A DNA stretch of 35,166 bases from positions 1-35,166 of the forward strand of contig JAGVIA010000087.1 of assembly GCA_020056305.1 (NCBI GenBank). The letters are read 5' to 3'. This DNA is from an archaeon (GTDB lineage Archaea > Micrarchaeota > Micrarchaeia > Anstonellales > Anstonellaceae). The notes beneath the pieces are model-generated. The model was given only the letters and a program-made list of their open reading frames with translations, was not told where the DNA came from and ran no database searches. Both the position numbers and the translations under genes were made by a program. This document shows positions 1 through 8,056 of this stretch, piece after piece (position 1 is the first letter of the stretch; every line of letters starts with the position of its first letter).

Positions 1-147
1 AGAAGCAAAAGTTGAGGCAGAGCAGATGCGCTTGGTTTCTTTCTGCTGAGCCTTCACATCAAGAAGCCCACGCCTTCAGGCGTGGGTCATTCACCCCGCA
101 GTTGTTGACCCCCAGCAAACGCCCTTTGCAAAAGGCCTTGGCAAATT
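1..147 (+). mobile_element. possible right-end remnant of an IS200/IS605-type element
   Basis: Bases 67-86 form a perfect 8-bp stem with a TTCA loop (cccacgccttcaggcgtggg), followed by 'tcattcacc'. This hairpin and its surroundings resemble the right ends of IS200/IS605 elements, where the stem overlaps the 3' end of tnpB and forms the end of the omega/guide RNA. The plus frame through it is open to the left edge and reads EAHAFRRG, a tail I associate with TnpB C-termini, but the usual stop directly after it is absent. The body of the element would lie left of the window, so this could instead be a chance hairpin or a terminator for the minus-strand gene ending at 148. Confidence 0.35.
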
Positions 148-1509
148 TCAAAATTCCCGGCCCATGGAAAGTAATGCGCCTGCAATTCCAACTCCGGCAA
201 TCGCAGCAAGCAGCCAGAATCCCTCAAAGTTTGCCCGCGTTTCCCACCCAATTCTCATCCTCGCTTCGTTTGTGGGCCTTTTTTCATCGCTTCCGGGATA
301 CTCCAGGAGTGCAAAGCCTTCCAATATCCCATCACCACTTGGCGGAATTTGCAGTTCCCTTGCCTTAAAATCAAGCGAAACATTCCACTCATCGCCAAAA
401 TCATCGTAAAGCAATATGCTAGCGGGCTTTTTTCCAGCAACCCCCGTCCCATCAGTGAATTCAAGTGAGTACGCATGTGAATAATTGCGATTTTCTGCAA
501 GCCCGGCAGGCTCGATGTGGCGCCTTTCCAATCTCACCAGGCTTTGGTTTGCATCGCCAACCTCAAGCTTCCAAAAATCAAGCCCATTTTTTGCAATCGA
601 ATAGTTGTGCAAAATGGCCCCCATTCTCGCTGCCCCTACAGCCATGTCGTACTCGGATAGTTGCCTGTTGCTCAACACGACGACGGTGTATTTCTCCACG
701 GGCATTGTCTGCTCACGGAGCACGGGCACAAACGGGAAAACGAACGGCTCGCCAGTTTCGACAGTGTAGTTCGCATAGTCCAGTGCGTTTTTTTCAAAAG
801 TGACTGCAGTGGCTTTGCGATCCGTTGCGCAGCCACAGCCAGTACGGCAATCCCCGCCGCTGCAAAACGCCTGGCATGAATATCTGTTCTCTATCACCTC
901 TTTTGTATAGAAAAAAGTGCCACGCACTCTCAGTACTGCCTGCAAAACCGGCATCGCACTTGCATTCGAGCCATTCTCCGCAGATGGCCAGGCAGAGTCT
1001 AGCTCGGCATGCGAAAACGGTAGGGCAATCCGCGACTGCCCCTCTGCAATATCGACAACCCTTCTCTCATCCAGATATGCAAATTCCATCACTGCGTCTA
1101 TTTTCGGCTTCCTGCCACTCCGCAGCGTTATCAAGTCAGCCCCGCACTCATCATCCTTTTTCGCCTCGCCTAAAATTTCCTCCGCGTGCGACTCCTTCAC
1201 CGCAAATGCAATATGCGTTAGTTTCAAGCTCGATATCCTGCCCTCAGCCTCCGGTTCTGCCCCAAGTATCCGGGCATCAAATAGCGCAACCGGATCATCG
1301 ATATTCGGAGCTGCCGCCTTCTGCAGCCAGCCTTCAACCCCATCTTGGAGCCGCCCATTCATTTTCTTTGCCCAGTCATGCAAATCCGCAGGCGCATTCG
1401 CAATCAAAACGCCAGCCACAAGAAAAAGCACGAAAACAAAAAGCCTGAGGCGAAGGCGCATGCAAATGCACTGATTGGCATCCTCCTCCTTCAGCACGCA
1501 AAGACTCAT
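148..1509 (-). CDS. membrane-anchored extracytoplasmic protein of unknown function
   Basis: This 453-residue protein was not recognised. A short N-terminal tail is followed by a hydrophobic segment at about residues 22-40 (signal anchor or signal peptide), then a long polar region, then a C-terminal transmembrane helix at about 430-448 with a very short cytoplasmic tail, so the bulk should face outwards. A cysteine cluster near residues 213-230 (CQAFCSGGDC..GCGC) could form disulfides or bind metal. The start at 1509 is chosen because its ATG overlaps the stop of the upstream gene as ATGA, implying translational coupling; the internal ATG at 1461, directly before the hydrophobic segment, is an alternative. 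It is probably the second gene of a two-gene operon with the 669-aa protein. Confidence 0.75.
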   Translation of the reverse strand: MSLCVLKEEDANQCICMRLRLRLFVFVLFLVAGVLIANAPADLHDWAKKMNGRLQDGVEGWLQKAAAPNIDDPVALFDARILGAEPEAEGRISSLKLTHIAFAVKESHAEEILGEAKKDDECGADLITLRSGRKPKIDAVMEFAYLDERRVVDIAEGQSRIALPFSHAELDSAWPSAENGSNASAMPVLQAVLRVRGTFFYTKEVIENRYSCQAFCSGGDCRTGCGCATDRKATAVTFEKNALDYANYTVETGEPFVFPFVPVLREQTMPVEKYTVVVLSNRQLSEYDMAVGAARMGAILHNYSIAKNGLDFWKLEVGDANQSLVRLERRHIEPAGLAENRNYSHAYSLEFTDGTGVAGKKPASILLYDDFGDEWNVSLDFKARELQIPPSGDGILEGFALLEYPGSDEKRPTNEARMRIGWETRANFEGFWLLAAIAGVGIAGALLSMGREF

Positions 1510-3515
1510 ATCCTCCCCCTAAGCGAATCCAGTGTGCATGCATCTGCTTTGCCGTTTTCCATGGCAAGGCGGACTAGCGCGCCCCCATTGCCCCCGCCTG
1601 CCAAACTCCCCCTGAATTTTGCAAGCTCGTCACTTGTTTCAAAGACTATTATGATTTTGGCTTTTTTACGGAGCGCCAGCCTTACCTGTGCAACATCGGG
1701 CGATACAAGGATGCGCAATTCACTATCATCCTTCCTCACAATGCTGCGCTTAGGGTCAAATAGGGCGCCCGCCCCGATGCAGATATCCACTATCTGGCGC
1801 ATAACCGCCTTCTTGCAGATGTTTTTTTCCTTCCATCCACTTGGTGCAAAAAAGTCCCCATGCGACACGAGTTGGCCGCGCCTGGCAAGGTCCAAGAGCG
1901 CCATCTCCACACTCTCTATGCTCGGCGACACGCGCTCCCCTCTCCGCTGCAGTGCCTTTTCAATTCCGAACGCAACCTCGCTTTTGCGAAGCGGCATGTG
2001 CCTGTAGCCAAAGGTCGCATTGACTAAGTCAAACACAGCCAACATCTCGCCCAGTTTCATTTCAATTCGCTTCTCAGGTGCCGCAGCGCCCTCTTCTGCA
2101 ACTATTGTATATGTAGGCTTTCTCTTCCTGCTTGCGGCAAAAATGACAGCAGCGCACAAAACTACTGCCGCGGCGTACACTGCCCATTCTTGCCCACCCT
2201 CCTTCTTCACTACGAGGTGCGCAGTCCCGCCCCCTGCATAAAATACGAACTCTGGATTTTGTTCAGATGGCCTTGCGCGTATTTCACAAACGCCGTTCCA
2301 CACTGCGCATGAAACCCTGTTTTGCGAGCCTGCAAGCCCAACCTCGACCTGTTCAGACGCGATAGGCTTGCCATCCTTATGTATCAAAAAAACGTAAGAT
2401 TCACCATCATTTCTAAGCAGCGAGGCTGAAATGTTGAAAACGTGCAAAAGCGCATTTGCGGCTGAATTTCCACCAATATCTTCTATTGAAATCACATACT
2501 CGCCGCTCTCGCCAGGGCTTATGGAAAATGATCCGAAAAGCACGCCGCTGCTTGCAGAGCCTGTAAATCCCTTTGCCAGAACCGCCCCTTCTCTTCTTGC
2601 AGTCCATGCCCAGTCCCCGCCAGGCACGCCCTCCAGCCCTATGTCAAACGTGGCATTCGCACCGGCGTATATGGTTGCAGGCCCGAAAACCGAGCCTATG
2701 GCGCCAGGCTCCTCAATGTCGAAAACTCGGTGCAGCGCCTCTTCTCCGCACGTTGCACTTGCGGCAAGCCTGGCAAAACGTGCTCCTGCTGGCCATTTCA
2801 CAGTCCAGAGCTCCCCGATGCGCGCCATGTCCGCAATTTCACTCCCATTTTGCCACTTCTCAAAAAGCAGCGACTGCTCGATTTCATCTGCATTCTTGCC
2901 GTTTTGCGCAAGCAGGCTGCCGCCAGAAAAACCAATGGCATTCTTTTCCACCGTTCCGTTCATTGCAATGGAATAGTTTGCATTGCCAACAAGCAGCAGG
3001 GCATTTCCCCGCGATGCAAAATCAGCATAATTTCCGGCAATGTACTCGGGCACTGCCCCCGTCGCCGATATGAAAACAGAATCATGCGAGGTCCGCAGAA
3101 AATCAGGCATGGCATCCGTTAGCGAATACCCGTATTTTCCAACCCCACTGCGCAGGCTTGCATAAATCCTATTCCTCTCATCTGTGCTCACTGAAGGGTG
3201 CATTAGAAGGTATGCAAACTTCTTGGGCTTCTCTTGAAAGAATGCCGCGCGCACGCTTGCGCCCTCAGAGCAATTAATAAAACTGGAAACCAAATACGCG
3301 ACTTTCTGCCCGCCAAAATACGCGGCGCCGTAATCAGATACGCCAAGCTCCGTCCGGCCTGCAGGAATTTCCACGCGCTCGGCATTTCTTTCCTGCGGCA
3401 TTCCAACAGTCCAATAGAGCAGCCCTATGCCTAAAAGAAAAAGGAGGACAGCGGATGCAAATCTCGCAGCCAACACTGGGAAACTAGCTGCGGCACGCCT
3501 AATAACCCATAGCAT
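1506..3515 (-). CDS. large membrane protein with extracellular domain and cytoplasmic winged-helix-like tail
   Basis: The protein has about 669 residues and no recognised family. An N-terminal hydrophobic segment (about residues 20-38) is followed by a long extracytoplasmic part. It begins with a region of alternating strands and helices (AYLVSSFINC, ALLLVGNANY), then beta-rich, Ig-like sequence. A second transmembrane helix at about 448-466 is followed by Arg/Lys residues (SRKRKPTYT), then a cytoplasmic domain of about 200 residues. The stretch LRKSEVAFGIEKALQRRGER...VEMALLDLARRGQLVSHGDFF looks like a winged helix. The ATG at 3515 is preferred over the track's TTG at 3521 because AAGGAT lies 7 nt upstream of it. 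It is coupled to the next gene by an ATGA overlap. A membrane sensor coupled to an interior domain is an inference only. Confidence 0.75.
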   Translation of the reverse strand: MLWVIRRAAASFPVLAARFASAVLLFLLGIGLLYWTVGMPQERNAERVEIPAGRTELGVSDYGAAYFGGQKVAYLVSSFINCSEGASVRAAFFQEKPKKFAYLLMHPSVSTDERNRIYASLRSGVGKYGYSLTDAMPDFLRTSHDSVFISATGAVPEYIAGNYADFASRGNALLLVGNANYSIAMNGTVEKNAIGFSGGSLLAQNGKNADEIEQSLLFEKWQNGSEIADMARIGELWTVKWPAGARFARLAASATCGEEALHRVFDIEEPGAIGSVFGPATIYAGANATFDIGLEGVPGGDWAWTARREGAVLAKGFTGSASSGVLFGSFSISPGESGEYVISIEDIGGNSAANALLHVFNISASLLRNDGESYVFLIHKDGKPIASEQVEVGLAGSQNRVSCAVWNGVCEIRARPSEQNPEFVFYAGGGTAHLVVKKEGGQEWAVYAAAVVLCAAVIFAASRKRKPTYTIVAEEGAAAPEKRIEMKLGEMLAVFDLVNATFGYRHMPLRKSEVAFGIEKALQRRGERVSPSIESVEMALLDLARRGQLVSHGDFFAPSGWKEKNICKKAVMRQIVDICIGAGALFDPKRSIVRKDDSELRILVSPDVAQVRLALRKKAKIIIVFETSDELAKFRGSLAGGGNGGALVRLAMENGKADACTLDSLRGRI

Positions 3516-3524
3516 TTGCAATCC

Positions 3525-3533
3525 TTATTAAAA
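3525..3533 (+). promoter_or_regulatory. TATA box for the NFACT-R gene
   Basis: ttattaaaa is centred 25 nt upstream of the ATG at 3554, the spacing of an archaeal TATA box from the transcription start, so the mRNA is probably leaderless. The divergent gene starts only about 10 nt away on the other strand and must use other signals. Confidence 0.5.
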
Positions 3534-3553
3534 CCAAAATCCAAACCAACCAC

Positions 3554-4318
3554 ATGTTGGCAAAGCTTGACGTAAGGAAATCCGCGATGCAAAATGCCTC
3601 TGCCTACTTTGATAAGGCAAAAACGCTTAGGGCAAAAGCAGAAGGGCTCAGAGATGCAATTGCAAAAACGAAGCTTGAGCTAAAAAGCGCGGAGCACGAG
3701 TCTGCGCAGGCAAAGTCAAAGGCATCTGTGCGGCGCAGGGAGAAAGCATGGCATGAGAAATTCCGCTTCTTTTTGACAAGTGGCGGCAAGCTTGCGATAG
3801 GCGGCAGGGATGCCAAGCAAAACGACACTGTTTTCCTGCGCCACTGCTCTGATGGCGACCTCTTTTTCCATGCGGACATCCAGGGCGCAAGCGCCATAAT
3901 ACTAAAGGATGGCGAAAAAGCGCCAGTGCAGGAAAAAAAAGAGGCTGCCGCATTTGCCGCATCATACTCGAATGCCTGGAAGAACGGCTCCAGCACGGTT
4001 GACGTTTACTGCCTGCCAAAATCCGGCGTCTCAAAGCACTCAAACGAGGGCTACATCCCGCAGGGCGGCTTTGCCCTCTTGGGGCAGCGCGAGTGGTTCC
4101 GCGCCACGCCCCTGGGCCTCAAAATTGGCATCGAAAACGGCATCGCCATTGCCTTGCCATACAACCACCCAAAAAAGCTTGAGAAGGAGCACCTGCTCTC
4201 GCCGGGCAAAGACGAGAAGGGCGCTGCGGCAAAAAAACTCGCAAAAATATATGGCATAAGCGCGGATGAACTAATCCTCCTGCTCCCAGCAGGCAAAACA
4301 ACAATTAAGCGCGAATGA
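3554..4318 (+). CDS. solo NFACT-R (DUF814) domain protein, RqcH/NEMF-related
   Basis: Residues 15-70 are a charged coiled coil and residues about 78-200 are an NFACT-R domain: FRFFLTSGGKLAIGGRDAKQN followed by DLFFHADIQGASAIIL and a YSNAWKNG segment match the conserved core of Tae2/NEMF/RqcH proteins. In ribosome-associated quality control, full-length RqcH (usually around 650 residues) binds stalled 50S subunits and recruits tRNA-Ala. This 254-residue protein keeps only the end of the coiled coil and NFACT-R and lacks the NFACT-N and helix-hairpin-helix parts. NFACT-R solos are known in other prokaryotes and have been proposed to act on RNA. No second RqcH piece is in the window, so whether this is half of a split protein or a separate solo family cannot be decided here. 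Confidence 0.85.
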   Translation: MLAKLDVRKSAMQNASAYFDKAKTLRAKAEGLRDAIAKTKLELKSAEHESAQAKSKASVRRREKAWHEKFRFFLTSGGKLAIGGRDAKQNDTVFLRHCSDGDLFFHADIQGASAIILKDGEKAPVQEKKEAAAFAASYSNAWKNGSSTVDVYCLPKSGVSKHSNEGYIPQGGFALLGQREWFRATPLGLKIGIENGIAIALPYNHPKKLEKEHLLSPGKDEKGAAAKKLAKIYGISADELILLLPAGKTTIKRE

Positions 4319-4358
4319 ATGAACTGTGCAAATACTTTTCGTTCACCCGTTGATTTCC

Positions 4359-4904
4359 ATGCACAAAATTTCCGATGGCATATTAATGATGCGCACAAAC
4401 GAGCGCGTCTGCTCGACTGTTTACGTGCTCGAGCACGAGGGGAAGCGCCTCATCATCGATTCTGGCGATGGCAAGCTCGCATTTAATTTCACCCCGGAGA
4501 TATGCATCCTCACGCACGGGCACTACGACCACGCAAAAGGCGTTAAGCCCGAATGGAAAAATGTCTTTTTGCACCCAGCGGATTTTTCTAAAAAGCCCTA
4601 CATAACAGTGCCGCCAAATGCGAAAAAGCTCGACTTTGCCACATTATCCTTCGGTCCCTTCCAACTGGAAATGATCCACACGCCCGGGCACACGGATGGC
4701 TCAATCTGCATCCTTGAGAAAAAAAGCGGGCTGCTCTTTTCCGGAGACACGAAATTCGCGCAGGGCGATTACGGCCGCACAGACCTGGAGGGAAGCGAAG
4801 AGGAGATGCAAAAGTCCCTCGCCAGGATAGACAAGCTCGGCTGGAAATTGCTATGCCCTGCGCACGGCTACCTTGAGCAAAGGGAAGACGGAAAACTCAT
4901 TTGA
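4359..4904 (+). CDS. MBL-fold metallohydrolase
   Basis: This small metallo-beta-lactamase-fold protein of 181 residues has the metal-binding signature THGHYDH near residue 47, a second histidine in HTPGHTDGS, and SGDTKF carrying the bridging aspartate. The final conserved histidine is probably in CPAHG. It resembles the glyoxalase II-like general hydrolases, but the substrate cannot be inferred. The ATG at 4359 gives the usual family N-terminus (ISDGILMMRTN), so it is preferred to the GTG at 4326 used in the ORF track, which lacks a ribosome binding site. The gene follows the NFACT-R gene closely on the same strand and precedes the broken glycosylase gene by 10 nt, so these are likely cotranscribed. 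Confidence 0.85.
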   Translation: MHKISDGILMMRTNERVCSTVYVLEHEGKRLIIDSGDGKLAFNFTPEICILTHGHYDHAKGVKPEWKNVFLHPADFSKKPYITVPPNAKKLDFATLSFGPFQLEMIHTPGHTDGSICILEKKSGLLFSGDTKFAQGDYGRTDLEGSEEEMQKSLARIDKLGWKLLCPAHGYLEQREDGKLI

Positions 4905-4914
4905 CGTAGGCAAA

Positions 4915-5555
4915 ATGATAACATCAAAAGAAGAACTTGCAAAAAAATACGAAAAACTCAGGCCAGCAATTGAAAAACGGCTTCTTGAATTCAAGCAGGC
5001 AGGCGCAGGCAATGCAAAAACAATATTCGCGGAACTTTCCTTCTGCCTTCTTACTCCCCAATCAAAGGCGCGCTCAGCACATTCTGCAATAAAATCGCTC
5101 CTCCGCGGCGATTTGCTTTTTTCCGGCGCCCCTCCCCAAATCGCCCGGCCCTAAAAAAATACGGCGTGCGCTTTGCGAACAAGAAATCCAAATACCTCTG
5201 CAAAGCCCGCGGCGAATTTTTCTCATCGGATGGCTTTGCAGAAATTTTTAACCACAACTCGGGCAGGCGTTTGCGCAACCACCTGGCAGAGCGCATACTT
5301 GGCATGGGATACAAGGAATCCTCGCATTTCCTGTGCAATATAGGCAAAGGCAGCGAGCTTGCAATACTTGACCGCCACATCCTTGCAAACCTGCGCAGCC
5401 TCGGTGTAATCAGCGCAATTCCGCCGCACATGACTGCAAATAAATACCTGCACATAGAAAAGAAAGTGGAAAAATTCTCAGCGGAAACCAAAATCCCGCT
5501 TTCGCACCTAGATTTGTTTTTCTGGGCCGAGCAAACGGGAGAAATTTTCAAGTGA
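4915..5555 (+). pseudogene. ogg: Ogg2-type 8-oxoguanine DNA glycosylase/lyase, frameshifted
   Basis: Two adjacent ORFs together make one archaeal Ogg2 (base-excision repair of 8-oxoguanine, helix-hairpin-helix superfamily). The first gives FAELSFCLLTPQSKA and the second gives the rest, including GMGYKESSHFLCNIG with the expected catalytic lysine and AILDRHILANL with the catalytic aspartate. The first frame stops at TAA 5152-5154; the second frame is open through the same place and reads ...RPALKKYGVRFANKK. One extra or two missing bases between about 5117 and 5159 would explain it; there is a T6 tract at 5117-5122 and an A7 tract at 5153-5159. Joined, the protein is about 213 residues, the usual family length, and all catalytic residues are intact. 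Sequencing error, a recent mutation or programmed -1 shifting are all possible. The ATG at 4915 is preferred to the track's TTG at 4873. Confidence 0.8.
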
Positions 5556-5559
5556 TCGC

Positions 5560-6717
5560 ATGATAATCGGCGTTGTTGGCGCACCAAACAAGGGCAAGAG
5601 CACATTTTTCTCAGCAGTGACAATGGTTGACGCGGCAATCGCAAACTATCCGTTCACCACGATAGAGCCAAACCGCGGCATCGCGCTTGTCCGCTCGCCC
5701 TGCCCGCACACAAAAATCGGCAAGCAATGCACCCCAAAGGTGGGCTCGTGCGCAAACGGCACGCGCCTCATCCCAATCCAGTTCATTGATGTTGCCGGAT
5801 TGGTGCCTGGCGCGCACGAAGGAAGGGGGCTAGGCAACAAATTCCTTGACGATTTGCGCGCAGCAGATGCATTCATACAAGTGGTGGACGCATCCGGCCG
5901 CACAGACCTGGAGGGCAATCCCTCAACAGATGGCGATCCAGCCGAAGAAGTCCGTTTTCTCTACGAAGAGCTCTGCTTTTGGATGGATGGCATACTTTCC
6001 CGGAACTGGAACAAAATACATGGAAAAGGGGCGGCAGAGCTTGCCGATGCGCTTACAGGTCTTAACATCTCCCGCTTTGAAATTGAGCATGCGGCATCTG
6101 AATTATCACTCCCACTAACGCACATTGACTGGTCCGACACGCAGCGCTTGTCTTTCGCAAGGAAAATATTTGCAAAAAAGCCGTTTGTCATCGTCGCAAA
6201 CAAGATGGACCTTGATGGCTCAAAAGAAAATTTTGAACACATGCAAGAAGCCCTTTCTCCAAAGAAAGTAGTGCCCTGCTCGTCCGCAATTGAGCTTGCC
6301 CTGCGCAAAGCAGCAAAGTCAGGCGCAATCAGTTATCTGCCCGGAGACCCAACATTCCAGCTGCTCTCCGCAAATGACAAGCAGCGCGAAGTGCTCTCCT
6401 ACATGGCTGAATTCCTAAAATTGAACAATGGCACCGGCGTGCAGCAGGCAGTAGAGGCAGCAGTATACGGCGAGCTTGGGATGATTGTAGTCTATCCTGT
6501 TGAGGATGAGCACCACTGGTGCGACAATTATGGGAACGTGCTCCCGCACGCCTATCTCATGCCAAAAGGCTCAACAGCGCACGATTTGGCAGCAAAGGTG
6601 CACACCGACCTGGCAAAGAATTTCATTTCCGCAATCGACTGCAAAACAAAGATGCATGTCGGGAAAACGCATGCGCTAAACAATGGCGACGTAATCAAGA
6701 TTGTTGCAGGAAGGTAG
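5560..6717 (+). CDS. archaeal YchF-like GTPase/ATPase of the OBG family
   Basis: This 385-residue TRAFAC-class P-loop protein begins with the G1 motif GAPNKGKS at residues 7-14. It has a G3-like segment FIDVAGLVPGAHEGRGLG characteristic of Obg/YchF proteins, and an NKMD motif (G4) near residue 213. The C-terminal 75 residues contain the TGS-like segment (VVYPVED..., then AHDLAAKVHTDLAKNFISAID and THALNNGDVIKIV). Members associate with ribosomes and are thought to act in translation or stress response. The insert ...CPHTKIGKQCTPKVGSCANG is typical of the archaeal subfamily. It starts 4 nt after the Ogg2 stop, so it is part of the same operon. Confidence 0.92.
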   Translation: MIIGVVGAPNKGKSTFFSAVTMVDAAIANYPFTTIEPNRGIALVRSPCPHTKIGKQCTPKVGSCANGTRLIPIQFIDVAGLVPGAHEGRGLGNKFLDDLRAADAFIQVVDASGRTDLEGNPSTDGDPAEEVRFLYEELCFWMDGILSRNWNKIHGKGAAELADALTGLNISRFEIEHAASELSLPLTHIDWSDTQRLSFARKIFAKKPFVIVANKMDLDGSKENFEHMQEALSPKKVVPCSSAIELALRKAAKSGAISYLPGDPTFQLLSANDKQREVLSYMAEFLKLNNGTGVQQAVEAAVYGELGMIVVYPVEDEHHWCDNYGNVLPHAYLMPKGSTAHDLAAKVHTDLAKNFISAIDCKTKMHVGKTHALNNGDVIKIVAGR

Positions 6718-6740
6718 CAGTCTCCCTTCCAAAAGCGCAG

Positions 6741-6750
6741 GAATAAAACC
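6741..6750 (+). promoter_or_regulatory. TATA box for the glycosyltransferase operon
   Basis: gaataaaacc is centred about 27 nt upstream of the ATG at 6772, suggesting a leaderless or nearly leaderless transcript that separates this pair of genes from the YchF-like operon. Confidence 0.4.
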
Positions 6751-6771
6751 TCAGATAATCAATATCCCATT

Positions 6772-8055
6772 ATGGATACCTTAGAGAAGGCGGCACGCAT
6801 ATTGGTGCTGCTCATCGCGCTTGCCGCGCTATACATGCTCTTCAATTCCATTTCCTACTACTGGATATTCATGGCCATAACTGTTGTTCTGCTCTATTCC
6901 GGCACCCTGTTCATCATAGCCTATAACGAGAACAGAAAGCCAGCGCCGGCAAAGCCGGAGGAATGGCCATCCCTTTCCGTAGTCATCCCATCATACAACA
7001 GCTCCGCGTTCATCAGCAAAACCCTTGATGCAGTAAAGGCAATCAAATACCCGAAGCCCCTCGAAATCATCGTGGTGGATGACGCAAGCACTGATGGCTC
7101 TTACGATATTGCAAAAAAAGTGCAGGGCATAAAAGTCATCCGCCGCGAGCGCAACGGCGGCAAGGCTGGCGCGCTCAATGTCGGCATAAAGGCTGCAAAT
7201 GGCGAGATTGTCGCGTGCATAGACTCTGATACGTTCCCAAAGCCGGAAGTTTTCATGGAAATGGTGCCGCATTTTGCGGAGAAAAAAACCGCCGCAGTCA
7301 CGACGGTTATAATGGTGAACGAACCTACTGGAATACTGGGCTATCTTCAAGAGATAGAATATTATGTCGCATTCGTATTCTTCCAAAAGAGCCTCTCGCT
7401 TTTAGGCTCGCTCATGACGACGCCCGGCCCGCTCTCCATTTATCGGAGGCAAGTGCTTCTAGATGTTGGCGGATTTGACGAAGACAACATAACCGAGGAC
7501 ATGGAAATCGCGCTGCGCCTCAAGGACAACGGATACGACATCGAATGCTGCACAACCGCGGCGGCATACACTGAAGTTCCCAAGACAATCTCCCACTGGC
7601 TTCGCCAGCGAACGCGCTGGTACCGCGGCAAGGTGGTTAATGGCATAAAATATGCCCATATATTCTTCAGCCCCCGCCATGGCGGATTCGGCAGTGTCAT
7701 ATATCCTCTTACTTTTGTAGCGGAATTCCTCACGGTTGTTTCCTTCTCCCTGGTCGTCTATCTGACCTTCTCAAACCTATCCGGCATTGCCGCATGGCTT
7801 GCGGTAAAAGAGCTTCCGACAATAGCCATCCCCACCTCGCTTATGGCGGTGCAGTCCTCATGGTATTTCTTGGCGCTCACGCTTATCCTCTGGTTATATT
7901 TCATCAAGATGAGCTTTGACATTTATGCAAGCAAAATAAGGTGGCGCCACCTGCCATTCATCGCAGCCTTCCTGCTCTTCTATTCGTTTTTAATATCAAG
8001 CGCGTATTTCATTAGCTACGCAAAGGAGATACTCGGCTCGAAATACAAGTGGTAA
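6772..8055 (+). CDS. membrane family 2 glycosyltransferase
   Basis: This processive-type GT2 enzyme has 427 residues. Two N-terminal transmembrane helices (about residues 8-48) precede the GT-A domain. Its signatures are SVVIPSYN, EIIVVDDAS (nucleotide-sugar binding) at about 100, CIDSDTFP (metal-binding DxD) at about 150, GGFDEDNITEDME carrying the acceptor-site TED at about 230-243, and QRTRW (the Q/RxxRW motif) at 278-282. Three or more C-terminal helices follow. The pattern is that of poly-N-acetylglucosamine, hyaluronan or cellulose synthase-like enzymes, which polymerise and export a sugar chain; the actual sugar cannot be read from sequence. The next gene begins 1 nt after this stop, so the two are one operon. 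Confidence 0.9.
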   Translation: MDTLEKAARILVLLIALAALYMLFNSISYYWIFMAITVVLLYSGTLFIIAYNENRKPAPAKPEEWPSLSVVIPSYNSSAFISKTLDAVKAIKYPKPLEIIVVDDASTDGSYDIAKKVQGIKVIRRERNGGKAGALNVGIKAANGEIVACIDSDTFPKPEVFMEMVPHFAEKKTAAVTTVIMVNEPTGILGYLQEIEYYVAFVFFQKSLSLLGSLMTTPGPLSIYRRQVLLDVGGFDEDNITEDMEIALRLKDNGYDIECCTTAAAYTEVPKTISHWLRQRTRWYRGKVVNGIKYAHIFFSPRHGGFGSVIYPLTFVAEFLTVVSFSLVVYLTFSNLSGIAAWLAVKELPTIAIPTSLMAVQSSWYFLALTLILWLYFIKMSFDIYASKIRWRHLPFIAAFLLFYSFLISSAYFISYAKEILGSKYKW

Positions 8056-8056
8056 A

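Noticed and set aside
825-1448. 207-aa plus-strand ORF opposite the first gene
   Set aside because: Its Ser/Pro/His-rich composition is typical of antisense frames and no start signals are visible.
4873-4914. TTG start of the first Ogg2 fragment as given in the track
   Set aside because: It lies within the upstream hydrolase gene; the ATG at 4915 matches family N-termini.
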